From NCBI GenBank assembly GCA_944388965.1, contig CALXKL010000008.1:1-64000 (forward strand): DNA of 64,000 bases. Direction: 5' to 3'. Below are positions 36,359-44,744 of the stretch, in pieces. The stretch is from an uncultured Spirochaetales bacterium. GTDB taxonomy: Bacteria > Spirochaetota > Spirochaetia > Sphaerochaetales > Sphaerochaetaceae. How positions within the stretch are numbered: position 1 is the stretch's first letter; each line of letters starts with the position of its first letter. The notes under the pieces are model-generated. The model made no database searches and was not told where the DNA came from. It saw nothing but the letters and a program-made list of their open reading frames with translations. The position numbers were made by a program, and so were the translations under genes.

Positions 36359-37833
36359 ATGCACAGGCCATGAACGAAGATGCCCGCAGGGTTCTGGAGT
36401 CGCTTCCGGCGGACCTCGGTGCAAAGGACCGCATGGCGATCCCCGTGACGCCCATGCCCAGCCAGGAGCCCGGCGTCCGCTGCCACAACATGCATGAGGT
36501 CGCGCTCGGCTACGGCGAGGACCAGGCGGTGCTCGAGGCGACCAGATGTCTGCAGTGCCGCAACCATCCATGCGTCGCGATGTGCCCCGTGTCCATCGAC
36601 ATCCCCCGCTTCGTGGGCTTCGTCGCCCAGAGGAGGTTCCGCGAGGCGCTTGACGTGATACAGGAGAGCAGTCTGCTGCCCGCCATCTGCGGCCGTGTCT
36701 GTCCGCAGGAGAACCAGTGCCAGAGGAACTGCACCGTCGGCAAGGCCCGTGGAAGCGTCGACGAGGCCGTGGCCATCGGCCGCATCGAGCGCTTCGTCGC
36801 CGACTGGGCCCGGAAGAATGGCATCGTGCCGCTTCCGCCAATCGCCCCCGACAGCGGGAAGAAGGTCGCCGTCGTCGGTTCCGGTCCTGCGTCGATCGCC
36901 GCGGCGGCGGACCTCAGGAGGGAAGGTCATGACGTGTACATGTTCGAGGCCCTGCACAGGACGGGTGGCGTCCTGGTGTACGGGATTCCCGAATTCCGTC
37001 TGCCCAAGGCCCTCGTGGAGAGCGAGATCGAGAAGCTCAGGAGCATGGGCGTCCATATCGAGACGAACTATCTGGTAGGACGCACACGCACCATACGTGA
37101 ACTGATGGAGGAGGACGGCTTCGACGCCATCTTCATCGGCACAGGTGCCGGCCTTCCCAGGTTCATGGGCATCCCGGGCGAGAATCTCGTGGGTGTCTTC
37201 TCCGCCAACGAGTACCTGACCAGGTCCAATCTGATGAAGGCCTACGATGAGGAAGGAAGCCGCACCCCGATCTACCGGGCCAGGAGGGTCGCGGTGTTCG
37301 GCGGCGGCAACGTCGCGATGGACGCCAGCCGCACCGCGCTGCGCCTGGGAGCCGAGAACGTCACGATAATCTATCGGCGCACCCGCGAGGAGATGCCTGC
37401 CCGCCGCGAGGAGGTGGAGCATGCCCATGAGGAGGGCGTGGAGTTCATGATGCTCAGCCAGCCCGTAGAGATCGTGGGCGACGAGAATGGCCGCGTCAGC
37501 GGAGTGGTCGTGCGCAGCTGCGAGCTGGGCGAACCCGACCAGTCCGGAAGGCGGAGGCCGGTGGAGATCGAAGGCAGCGACCATCTCGTTCCCTTCGACT
37601 GCGTCATAGTCGCGATTGGCAACTCATCCAATCCGCTGATCAAGATGACCACGCCAGGAATCGAGGTCAACGGCAAGGGCAACTTCATCGTCGACGAGGA
37701 GACCGGAGAGACCTCCATCAAGGGGGTGTACGCCGGTGGCGACATCGTGCTTGGCGCCGCGACCGTCATCCTTGCCATGGGGCAGGGACGCAAGGCCGCA
37801 GCGGCCATGAACCGCTATCTGGCGGCCAGGTGA
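36355..37833 (+). CDS. nfnB: NfnB / GltD-like flavoprotein subunit
   Basis: The 492-residue protein has an N-terminal Cys-rich domain for two 4Fe-4S clusters (CLQCRNHPCVAMCPVSIDIP; ICGRVCPQENQCQRNCTVG). It then has FAD and NADPH Rossmann folds (KKVAVVGSGPASIAAAADLR; RRVAVFGGGNVAMDASRTALR) and the closing GVYAGGDIVLGAATVILAMGQGRKAA. It is homologous to the small subunit of glutamate synthase, but the coupling to nfnA identifies it as the large Nfn subunit, active in the cytosol. Confidence 0.9.
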   Translation: MNAQAMNEDARRVLESLPADLGAKDRMAIPVTPMPSQEPGVRCHNMHEVALGYGEDQAVLEATRCLQCRNHPCVAMCPVSIDIPRFVGFVAQRRFREALDVIQESSLLPAICGRVCPQENQCQRNCTVGKARGSVDEAVAIGRIERFVADWARKNGIVPLPPIAPDSGKKVAVVGSGPASIAAAADLRREGHDVYMFEALHRTGGVLVYGIPEFRLPKALVESEIEKLRSMGVHIETNYLVGRTRTIRELMEEDGFDAIFIGTGAGLPRFMGIPGENLVGVFSANEYLTRSNLMKAYDEEGSRTPIYRARRVAVFGGGNVAMDASRTALRLGAENVTIIYRRTREEMPARREEVEHAHEEGVEFMMLSQPVEIVGDENGRVSGVVVRSCELGEPDQSGRRRPVEIEGSDHLVPFDCVIVAIGNSSNPLIKMTTPGIEVNGKGNFIVDEETGETSIKGVYAGGDIVLGAATVILAMGQGRKAAAAMNRYLAAR

Positions 37834-38309
37834 GCATGGACAGGTCCTCCTTCCTCACACTGCTTCCCGAGGCGATAGACAAGTTCGCCGCATTCGGAGA
37901 GATGGTACGCAACTGCAGCGTGTTCGACGCCGTGTCGGACAAGCATGCCTTCCTGGAGTCCGTGATCAAGCGCGAGAAGCTCCAGTCGACCGGGATAGGA
38001 CACGCCATCGCGATCGCCCATGGCAAGGTCACGCATCTGGACAGGACGCACATCGCGCTCGGCATAAGCTCCGACGGGATCGTCTTCGACGACATCTTCC
38101 CGGACCGTGTGAGGCTCGTCTTCCTCATCGCAAGCTGCCCGTCGAAGCAGACGCAGTACGTCAAGGCGCTGGGCTCGATTCTCAGCTGGGTGCATGACGA
38201 CGAGCTGAGGGGGCAGCTCATGAGATGCGACTTCTCCTCCCCGAAGGCCGTCTCGTTCCTGGATATGATGGCCTGTCAGGACTTCCATCCTGTGGAGCAG
38301 GACGCCTAG
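37830..38309 (+). CDS. PTS EIIA (PtsN-like) domain protein
   Basis: The 159-residue protein resembles PTS EIIA type 2 domains: ESVIKREKLQSTGIGHAIAIAHGK carries the phospho-His position of the family's AIPHG motif (here AIAHG), then FDRVRLVFLIASC-like strands. PtsN homologues regulate potassium and nitrogen physiology rather than sugar uptake. GTG at 37830 overlaps the nfnB stop; ATG at 37836 is an alternative. In Proteobacteria ptsN sits by rpoN-hpf; here it is 7 kb away. Confidence 0.7.
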   Translation: MSMDRSSFLTLLPEAIDKFAAFGEMVRNCSVFDAVSDKHAFLESVIKREKLQSTGIGHAIAIAHGKVTHLDRTHIALGISSDGIVFDDIFPDRVRLVFLIASCPSKQTQYVKALGSILSWVHDDELRGQLMRCDFSSPKAVSFLDMMACQDFHPVEQDA

Positions 38310-38836
38310 CGCCCTGCGGCCTCGATGCAGTCTTCGCATGCCAGCATATTCACTCTGACATCATGATCGTCATGTGGAAGCACGGCAAGCAGGCGTGAGG
38401 ACGGCACCACGCCGATCGTGAACAGCTTTCTGTGTGCAAGATAGCGGTCATAGCAGCCCATGCCACGCCCGAGGCGATAGCCTTCGCGGTCATATGCAAG
38501 GGCCGGGATGAGCATGATGCTGTCGTCAGCCGGCTCGAGTGGCCTTCTTTCCGCCGGCTCCATCAGGCCGTGCCTCCCCTGTGACAGTCTGCCGTCGTAC
38601 AGCGCGAACTCCATGTTCCGGTCGTCCACCATATATGGCAGGGCCGTCGGGATGCCGCACCCGAAAAGGGGGCGTATGTCGATTTCGTCGCTCATCGGCC
38701 AGTAGAGGAGCAGGAGGCCGGCTTTCCTGATGAGTTCTTCCTCCATCAGATTGTCCACCGTCGCCCGGCTGATGTCCTCGGCCACTGCAACTCCCCTGTA
38801 CAGTCTTCTCAGCTCCTTCTTGTCCATGTGCGCCAT
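38306..38836 (-). CDS. 5-formyltetrahydrofolate cyclo-ligase
   Basis: The 176-residue enzyme makes 5,10-methenyl-THF from 5-formyl-THF with ATP. Family marks are MDKKELRRLYR at the start, a GIPTALPYM strand, IPALAYDREGYRLGRGMGCYDRYL (the folate/ATP loop) and IGVVPSSRL. MDKKELRR at 38827 may be the true start. It converges on the EIIA gene with a 4-bp overlap. Confidence 0.85.
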   Translation of the reverse strand: MAHMDKKELRRLYRGVAVAEDISRATVDNLMEEELIRKAGLLLLYWPMSDEIDIRPLFGCGIPTALPYMVDDRNMEFALYDGRLSQGRHGLMEPAERRPLEPADDSIMLIPALAYDREGYRLGRGMGCYDRYLAHRKLFTIGVVPSSRLLAVLPHDDHDVRVNMLACEDCIEAAGR

Positions 38837-38875
38837 GATACCCCTTCATGAGGCTTTCTGCTAGAATCGTATGAC

Positions 38876-39796
38876 ATGGCCCGACGAGTCATGGCAAAGC
38901 TTGCATCCATGCTCCTGACGCTTATCGGCGTCTCCTTCGTCGTATACGCCGCCATCACGTATCTTCCCGGAAGCCGGGCCCAGATGCTGATGGGCGAAGC
39001 CGTCGGCGAGAGCGCCTATCAGCGCATGGCGATCCCGCATGTCGGATACCTGGAATGGCTGTGGCGCGCCGTCCATCTGGACTTCGGGGTCAGCTCGTTC
39101 GGCTCCCAGGACGTCTCCAGCCTGATCGCGGGACGAATCGGGGCGAGCCTGCTGCTGTCACTGCTTTCGCTTGCATTGGCGCTTGTGATCTCCTATGCCG
39201 TGGTCCGTCTGGCGCTCCAGTACAGGAATCCGTTCACATCGGCGCTGTACGAGACGCTTTCGCTGACTAGCCTGTCGCTTCCATCCTTCATCCTCTCATT
39301 GGCTCTGGTGCTCGTCTTCTCTGTGGCGCTGGGGCTTCTGCCTTCGGGCGGCTACGTACGCTTTTGTGACAATCCTGTCGGATGCCTGGCATCTCTTGCC
39401 ATGCCCGCAATATCGCTTGGCTTCGCCCATTCGGGTCTGTTCATGAGGATGATGCACTCATCGTTCGAGCGCGAGCTGTCCCGTCCTTATGTCATGCTGG
39501 CAAGGGCGAAGGGGCTTGCCGAAGGCAGGGTGTTCGCCCTTCATGCCGGGGTCAACATACTGGACGAGATGACGACGCTCTGTGCACAGAGCCTCGTGAC
39601 GATCTTCTCATCGTCCGCCGCCGTGGAGTACATCTACTCGATACCGGGTCTGGGGGCTCTGACCGTCACGGCCATCGCACGGCGCGACATGCCGACGCTG
39701 GCGGCTCTGGTCATGCTGGCCTCGTTCTCGTCAATCGTACTGTCCACGGCCTGTGACATCACCATGGACGCCAGGCACAGGAGGGTGGGAACATGA
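38876..39796 (+). CDS. Dipeptide/oligopeptide ABC transporter permease (DppB type)
   Basis: The 306-residue membrane protein has six hydrophobic segments, an N-terminal VSFVVYAAITYLPGSRA segment typical of DppB, and the cytoplasmic coupling loop YVMLARAKGLAEGRVFALHAG. It overlaps the next permease by 4 bp. No binding protein or ATPase lies alongside, so the partners must be elsewhere. Confidence 0.8.
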   Translation: MARRVMAKLASMLLTLIGVSFVVYAAITYLPGSRAQMLMGEAVGESAYQRMAIPHVGYLEWLWRAVHLDFGVSSFGSQDVSSLIAGRIGASLLLSLLSLALALVISYAVVRLALQYRNPFTSALYETLSLTSLSLPSFILSLALVLVFSVALGLLPSGGYVRFCDNPVGCLASLAMPAISLGFAHSGLFMRMMHSSFERELSRPYVMLARAKGLAEGRVFALHAGVNILDEMTTLCAQSLVTIFSSSAAVEYIYSIPGLGALTVTAIARRDMPTLAALVMLASFSSIVLSTACDITMDARHRRVGT

Positions 39797-40566
39797 GAAA
39801 GACCGCGGTGGGGATGGTCATCCTGGTCATCCTCTCTCTGGCATTCGTCATTCTTCCACCGTTTCTGGAGGACGCATACGAGGTGGACATGTCGCGGCGC
39901 CTGTCATGTCCGTCGTCTGGGCATCCATTCGGCACCGACACCCTGGGACGCGATGTGCTGGCAAGAGTCGTCACCGGAGGACGTATCTCTCTTTCCGTCG
40001 GCTTCCTGGTCACGCTCATGACGCTTGTGACGGCGCTTCCCTCAGCCCTGGCTTGCCTGCATGACGGCATAGTGGATTCCGTCCTGATGCGCATATGCGA
40101 CATCCTCAAGGCCCTTCCCTCGACACTGCTTGCGATACTCCTGTCCGTCGCCATGGGCACAGGGGTTGTCGGAATCGTCATCGCGCTGACCGCCGTCAAC
40201 ATACCACAGACGGCACGTCTCATAAGGGCCCGTGCCAGGGCGGTGGATTCATCCCTCTTCGTCATGGCCAAGAGGGCGATGGGCGTGGAGAATTGGAGGA
40301 TCCTGACCGGCACCATACTGCCGCATGTTCTTCCGAGTCTGCTTGTGCAGTGCGCATTCGTCTTCTCATCGTCGATCCTGGCCGAGGCCGCCCTCAGCTT
40401 CATCGGAGCAGGACTGCCCGCCGCGGTGCCCAGCTGGGGAGGGATCCTGGCCGAGGGCCGCAGCGTGATATTCGAAGGCTGGTGGCTCGTCGTGTTCCCC
40501 TCGCTTTTCATACTTCTGACCGTGATCGCGCTCAATCTTGTTGCGGACGGCATCGAGGAGCGCTAG
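39793..40566 (+). CDS. Dipeptide/oligopeptide ABC transporter permease (DppC type)
   Basis: The 257-residue permease has the DppC marks HPFGTDTLGRDVLARVVTGGRISLSVG in its periplasmic/first-membrane region and the coupling loop FVMAKRAMGVENWRILTGTILPHVLPS. It is translationally coupled to the DppB-type gene and followed at once by an M20 peptidase, suggesting uptake and hydrolysis of peptides. Confidence 0.82.
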   Translation: MRKTAVGMVILVILSLAFVILPPFLEDAYEVDMSRRLSCPSSGHPFGTDTLGRDVLARVVTGGRISLSVGFLVTLMTLVTALPSALACLHDGIVDSVLMRICDILKALPSTLLAILLSVAMGTGVVGIVIALTAVNIPQTARLIRARARAVDSSLFVMAKRAMGVENWRILTGTILPHVLPSLLVQCAFVFSSSILAEAALSFIGAGLPAAVPSWGGILAEGRSVIFEGWWLVVFPSLFILLTVIALNLVADGIEER

Positions 40567-40576
40567 ACTTCCTTCC

Positions 40577-41695
40577 ATGATGAAAAAGGGTTCCTTCTCC
40601 GCCGCATACCATGAAGAGGCGGTATCTCTGCTCGAGAGAGTGTGCACCATCCCGGCCCCGTCGCATGACGAGGGCAGGAGGGCCGATTTCATAATGTCCT
40701 GGCTTGAAGAGAAGGGCGTCGAGGGCGCCTATGTGGACGAGGCGAAGAACGTCGTCATCCCGTACTGCGACGACGGGGTATGTGGACTTGACGTGTTCGC
40801 AGCCCACACGGACGTCGTGTTCCCCGACACGGATCCTCTTCCCATGAGAATCGAAGGCGACACTCTGCACTGTCCCGGAAGCGGGGACGACACGGCCAAC
40901 TTCGTCGCCCTGCTGCTGTATGCGGCGTACATCATCACAAACAGGGTGCCGGTGAAGAGGGGAATCCTCTTCGTATGCAACTCCTGCGAGGAGGGGCTCG
41001 GCAACCTGTATGGGACACGCACGCTGTTCGAACGCTACGGGGGCAGGATAGCGACGTTCACATCCTTCGATTCCGTCCTTGGCAGGGGCATCGTGAACAC
41101 CGCCGTGGGAAGCGAGCGCTATGTGATAAGGGTCGCCACGGAGGGTGGCCACTCCTTCGCCGACTTCGGGGCCAGGAACGCCATCGCGGTCCTCTCGTCC
41201 GTGATCGTGAAGCTGTACGGCCAGAGCACGGATTCGAAGATGACGACGTACAACGTCGGCACGATCAGCGGCGGAACCAGCGTCAACAGCATCGCCCAGA
41301 GCGCCGAATGCCTTTACGAGTTCCGCGCCGTCGACGAGCGGAGCCTGGGGCGCATGAGAAGCGGCTTCGAGGGCATCATCAGTTCGTTCAGGGCTAAGAA
41401 CATCGACATCACGTACGAGTGCATCGGCCAGAGGCCGTGCGGAGCAGATGTCGACACCTCCGGCCTCGAGGCCGTCGCCCAGAAGATCATATCGTCATAC
41501 GGCTACCCTGTGATGCGGGGCGTGTCGTCCACGGACTGCAACATACCGCTGTCGATGGGAATCCCCGCGATCTGCTTCGGACTCATCAAGGCGACCGGCA
41601 CGCATACCAGGCAGGAGAAAGTGGACCTGGCAAGCTACCGCGACGGTCTGGACATCGGCTACGACTACATCTGTTCGCTGTGTCTGGAAGCGTGA
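40577..41695 (+). CDS. M20-family metallopeptidase
   Basis: A peptidase T/DapE-like enzyme of about 372 residues. It shows DVFAAHTDVVFPD (first His and catalytic Asp), CPGSGDDTANFVALL (bridging Asp), FVCNSCEEGLGNL (catalytic Glu pair), a dimerisation domain with GGTSVNSIAQSAEC and a terminal GTHTRQEKVD His. Start at one of two adjacent ATGs (40577 or 40580). The 10-bp gap to the permease gene suggests one transcript. Confidence 0.85.
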   Translation: MMKKGSFSAAYHEEAVSLLERVCTIPAPSHDEGRRADFIMSWLEEKGVEGAYVDEAKNVVIPYCDDGVCGLDVFAAHTDVVFPDTDPLPMRIEGDTLHCPGSGDDTANFVALLLYAAYIITNRVPVKRGILFVCNSCEEGLGNLYGTRTLFERYGGRIATFTSFDSVLGRGIVNTAVGSERYVIRVATEGGHSFADFGARNAIAVLSSVIVKLYGQSTDSKMTTYNVGTISGGTSVNSIAQSAECLYEFRAVDERSLGRMRSGFEGIISSFRAKNIDITYECIGQRPCGADVDTSGLEAVAQKIISSYGYPVMRGVSSTDCNIPLSMGIPAICFGLIKATGTHTRQEKVDLASYRDGLDIGYDYICSLCLEA

Positions 41696-42055
41696 GCTAC
41701 GCTACGGGTCTGGAGTCTTTCCACATGGTCTTGTTGTAGGCTTCATGTCTTTTCGACGGAGTTGCATGCAACATTGCAGTTCATTGAAGCAGTTTTGCAT
41801 CAGGGAAGGCGATCTCAGAAGAGATGTCATCATCCTGATCATGGGAAACCATGGCAAGGGCAACATTCAGGATTCTGCCTGTTGGCAAGATTCAGGTTGC
41901 CGCTTTCATCGATATGGATGTACAGTGCAGGCAAACCGAGAAGCCCCTTTAACAAGAAGTATAGTTGATGTCATTTCCCTTTTCCGGAAGGATTGCTCAT
42001 GAGCCGGATTTGAACGCAAGATCAGCCATGGCTGATGAATCCATCATAGACGAAG
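41696..42055. other. Intergenic region before tRNA-Phe
   Basis: About 360 bp without a supportable gene. It contains a perfect 16-bp palindrome ATCAGCCATGGCTGAT at about 42021-42036 just beyond the tRNA terminator. Short open frames here have no ribosome sites or family features and may be decayed coding sequence. Confidence 0.4.
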
Positions 42056-42079
42056 AAAGCTCCCTTTTCGGGAGCCTTC
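42056..42079 (-). terminator. tRNA-Phe terminator
   Basis: On the minus strand AAGGCTCCC - GAAAA - GGGAGCTTT followed by CTTCG, 5 bp after the tRNA. Confidence 0.75.
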
Positions 42080-42083
42080 TGAA

Positions 42084-42156
42084 TGCCGCCTCCAGGAATC
42101 GAACCAGGGACACAAGGATTTTCAGTCCTTTGCTCTACCAACTGAGCTAAAGCGGC
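42084..42156 (-). tRNA. tRNA-Phe (anticodon GAA)
   Basis: Minus-strand sequence with acceptor GCCGCTT / AGGCGGC, D-arm AGCTCAGTTGGTAGAGC, anticodon stem-loop AAGGA-CTGAAAA-TCCTT, T-arm CCTGGTTCGATTCCTGG and discriminator A. CCA is not encoded. Confidence 0.95.
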
Positions 42157-42168
42157 GTAACGAATGCC

Positions 42169-42198
42169 TTTGTACCAGATTCCGATTGGAAGTGTCAA
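42169..42198 (-). promoter_or_regulatory. tRNA-Phe promoter
   Basis: Minus strand TTGACA (42193-42198), 18 nt, TACAAA (42169-42174), just upstream of the tRNA. Confidence 0.6.
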
Positions 42199-42307
42199 TA
42201 TGTATGGCTGAAAAACTGTCGAGAATGGATTGCCGGGCCCGATTCTGGACAACGCGGTGCGAGGAGGGTAATGTTCATCTGGGAACAATCCCGAGGAGGT
42301 GGATGAC

Positions 42308-42937
42308 ATGAAGGTATTGCTTCTCAACGGCAGCAGCCACAGTCAGGGGACCACTATGGCCGCCCTTCAGGAGATGGTCGAGGTCTTCAGTTGCGAGGGC
42401 GTGGAATGCGAGATCTTCCAGTGCGGTGCCAAGGCCGTCGCCGACTGCCTGCAGTGCGGAGCATGCGCCCGTCTTGGCAGATGCGTCATCGAGGACGATG
42501 GCGTCAACATGTTCGTCGAGAAGGCCAGAAGCGCGGATGCCTTCGTGTTCGCAAGCCCTGTCTACTACGCACATCCCAGCGGAAGGATCCTGTCCTTCCT
42601 GGACCGCGCATTCTTCAGCGACAAGGGCTATGAGGCGTTCCGCTTCAAGCCGGCGGCATCGGTCGTGGTCGCACGACGTGGCGGCTGCAGCGCCACCTTC
42701 GACGCCCTGAACAAGTACTTCGGCATCGCGCAGATGCCTGTGGTGTCGGCAACCTACTGGAACAGCGTCCATGGCAGTGTCGCATCCGATGCCCCGAAGG
42801 ACGAGGAGGGAATGCAGACCGTCCGCAACCTCGCCCGCAACATGGTCTGGATGATGCGCTGTCTGGAAGCAGGGCGCAAGGCCGGCATAGCCCTTCCCGA
42901 GACCGAGAGGGGAGTCGTGACGAACTTCGTGCGCTGA
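42308..42937 (+). CDS. NADPH-dependent FMN reductase-like flavoprotein
   Basis: A flavodoxin-fold protein of about 209 residues. It has an FMN phosphate loop VLLLNGSSHSQGTTM at the N-terminus, a CLQCGACARLGRC Cys cluster near residue 50 as in iron-sulfur flavoproteins, and the FASPVYYAHPSG segment. ATG at 42308 follows GAGGAGG; an in-frame ATG at 42299 is possible. Likely a cytosolic two-electron reductase in the redox locus with the next gene. Confidence 0.82.
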   Translation: MKVLLLNGSSHSQGTTMAALQEMVEVFSCEGVECEIFQCGAKAVADCLQCGACARLGRCVIEDDGVNMFVEKARSADAFVFASPVYYAHPSGRILSFLDRAFFSDKGYEAFRFKPAASVVVARRGGCSATFDALNKYFGIAQMPVVSATYWNSVHGSVASDAPKDEEGMQTVRNLARNMVWMMRCLEAGRKAGIALPETERGVVTNFVR

Positions 42938-42942
42938 ATCCC

Positions 42943-43365
42943 ATGGCCGAGCTGGAATACATAAGGACCACGGTCCATGATCTTTACTGGTCCATCGACG
43001 AGAACTGCGCCCGTACCACACTGCGCATTCTGTCTCACCTGTTCTTCTTCCCTCTGGAGGAGCAGACCCTGGATGCCGCCATCGGCATGCACGGCGCCGG
43101 CGGACTAGGAGCCCAGTGCGGCCTCGTGGAGGGCTCGCTCATGTTCATCGGCGCCTATCTTGCCGCCAGGGGAATGGACAGGCAGGCGATTGTCGCCTGC
43201 TGTCGCGAGTACGCAGAGCTCTTCAGCGGACGTTTCGGCTCCCTTTCCTGCCATGACCTCCGCCCCGGCGGCTTCAGGGAGGACGACCCGCCGCACAGAT
43301 GCGAAGGACTCACCGTCGAGGCGATCGGCTTCACGTTCCGCTCTCTGAAGGAGAGAGCAGGGTGA
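42943..43365 (+). CDS. C_GCAxxG_C_C-type redox protein
   Basis: A 140-residue helical protein resembling the C-GCAxxG-C-C family. It has GAGGLGAQCGLVEGSLMFIG, a CCREYAELF segment, a SCHDLRP Cys and a PHRCEGLTV Cys, giving the series of spaced cysteines. Here the first motif reads ...MHGAGGLGAQCG, a little off the family name. The gene follows the flavoprotein after 5 bp; its last 35 bp overlap the Crp/Fnr gene on the other strand. Confidence 0.65.
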   Translation: MAELEYIRTTVHDLYWSIDENCARTTLRILSHLFFFPLEEQTLDAAIGMHGAGGLGAQCGLVEGSLMFIGAYLAARGMDRQAIVACCREYAELFSGRFGSLSCHDLRPGGFREDDPPHRCEGLTVEAIGFTFRSLKERAG

Positions 43366-44014
43366 ACGAGCTTGTGTGGAAGTCGACCAGAGCGTCCTTG
43401 CGCATCCTCGACAGTTCGCTCGACATCGCACTGCGGTCCACCGCCAGGTAGTCGGCAAGTGCCTGTCTGTCCAGCGGTATGGTGAAGGATGACGAACCCT
43501 GGCGTGCCGCCTCCTGGGACAGGTATGACAGGATCTTCTCTCGCGTGGTGCGTCTGGAGAGCGTCGACAGTCTCCTCACCAGGGCGCGGTTGCGCCCTGC
43601 AAGCGATGAAAGCAGGTTCACAAGCACCCTGGTGTGCATCGCACAGGCCGAGGAGCAGGTCGTCATGACCTTCGCCGCATCCAGCAGCACGACGACGCCA
43701 TCCTCCAGGGCGACCACGTCGTTCATCAGGCCCGGCGAACCAGGCAGGGCGTAGGATTCGAGGAAGACTCCGCCGGGAGCTATCACATCCACGATTGTGC
43801 GCCGTCCCCACCAGTCGTCGTCCTGTATTGCGACACGTCCTGCCGTCAGCACGGCCACGGCGCCCATCCGTTCTCCTCTTGCAAATACGACCTGTCCTTT
43901 TTCGAATGTCCGGCCGACGGCCCCGAGGCAGTCCAGCATGGCCCCGATGTCTTTTCTGTCCACTCCTTCGAAAAGCCTCGATGAGGCAAGTACGTCAACA
44001 ATTTCGTCGTTCAT
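43331..44014 (-). CDS. Crp/Fnr-family transcription regulator
   Basis: The 227-residue protein has a cyclic-nucleotide-like sensor barrel (RTFEKGQVVFARGERMGAVAVLTAGRVAIQD, PGGVFLESYALPG) and a C-terminal winged helix with LDRQALADYLAVDRSAMSSELSRMRKD. The N-terminus lacks the Fnr 4Fe-4S cysteines, so it may sense haem, NO or a small ligand as HcpR/NnrR-type proteins do. A palindrome overlaps its start codon (44014-44029), suggesting autoregulation. It is divergent from a ferredoxin gene. Confidence 0.85.
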   Translation of the reverse strand: MNDEIVDVLASSRLFEGVDRKDIGAMLDCLGAVGRTFEKGQVVFARGERMGAVAVLTAGRVAIQDDDWWGRRTIVDVIAPGGVFLESYALPGSPGLMNDVVALEDGVVVLLDAAKVMTTCSSACAMHTRVLVNLLSSLAGRNRALVRRLSTLSRRTTREKILSYLSQEAARQGSSSFTIPLDRQALADYLAVDRSAMSSELSRMRKDALVDFHTSSFTLLSPSESGT

Positions 44015-44029
44015 GTTGCAAATACAACA
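44014..44029. promoter_or_regulatory. Candidate Crp/Fnr operator
   Basis: TGTTG-CAAATA-CAACA, a perfect dyad with TTG..CAA halves as used by Crp/Fnr regulators. It covers the regulator's own start codon and the space to the divergent ferredoxin gene. A partial repeat (TTTGCAAGTAACATG) follows at 44043-44057. Confidence 0.55.
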
Positions 44030-44063
44030 TACATTCCCAATGATTTGCAAGTAACATGTGGGC

Positions 44064-44744
44064 ATGAAGAGAAGAATCATCAGGATCGACGAAGAGAAGT
44101 GCAACGGTTGCGGCGCCTGCGCCGCAGCATGTCATGAAGGCGCGATAGCCATGGTGGACGGCAAGGCCCGTCTGACGAGGGAGGACTACTGCGACGGTCT
44201 GGGCGACTGCCTTCCCTCCTGTCCTGTCGGGGCCATCTCCTTCGAGGAGCGCGAGGCACCGGCCTATGACGAGGCCGCCGTGGAGGCGTCCAGAATGGAG
44301 AAGAGCATGCCGTGCGGCTGCCCGGGGACCCAGGCAAGGAAGCTTGAGAGGGATGTGCAGTGCAGCTGCAGCACACATGCCGTGAGCAGACTGTCCCAAT
44401 GGCCTGTGCAGATCAAGCTTGCTCCTGTGACGGCCCCCTGGTTCAAGGATGCCGATTTACTTGTGGCGGCGACCTGCACGGCGTATGCATACGGTGCCTT
44501 CCACGAGGACTTCATCCGTGGCCGCGTCACGCTCGTCGGCTGCCCCAAGCTGGATGGCGTCGACTACAGCGACAAGCTTGCCATAATCTTCAAGGCGAAC
44601 GATGTCGCATCCCTCACTCTTGTCCGCATGGAGGTGCCCTGCTGCGGTGGGCTGGAGATTGCGGTCAGGAAGGCGATAGAGGCCAGTGGAAAGGACATTC
44701 CGCTTCGTGTCGTGACCATCTCCACCGACGGGATGATCCTATGA
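44064..44744 (+). CDS. 4Fe-4S ferredoxin-domain protein
   Basis: A protein of about 226 residues. The N-terminal ferredoxin domain has CNGCGACAAACHEGAI and CDGLGDCLPSCPVGAI, giving two cluster-binding sets. A further Cys-rich stretch (PCGCPGTQ, VQCSCSTH) and a C-terminal domain with CTAYAYGAF and VPCCGGLEIAV follow. This layout occurs in iron-sulfur proteins found near hybrid-cluster protein genes and nitrosative-stress regulators. ATG at 44064; a GTG lies 6 nt upstream. It overlaps the next gene by 4 bp. Confidence 0.8.
   Translation: MKRRIIRIDEEKCNGCGACAAACHEGAIAMVDGKARLTREDYCDGLGDCLPSCPVGAISFEEREAPAYDEAAVEASRMEKSMPCGCPGTQARKLERDVQCSCSTHAVSRLSQWPVQIKLAPVTAPWFKDADLLVAATCTAYAYGAFHEDFIRGRVTLVGCPKLDGVDYSDKLAIIFKANDVASLTLVRMEVPCCGGLEIAVRKAIEASGKDIPLRVVTISTDGMIL

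Noticed and set aside
42021-42036. Perfect palindrome ATCAGCCATGGCTGAT as an operator
   Set aside because: It lies beyond the tRNA-Phe terminator with no gene start close by; a chance palindrome is equally likely.
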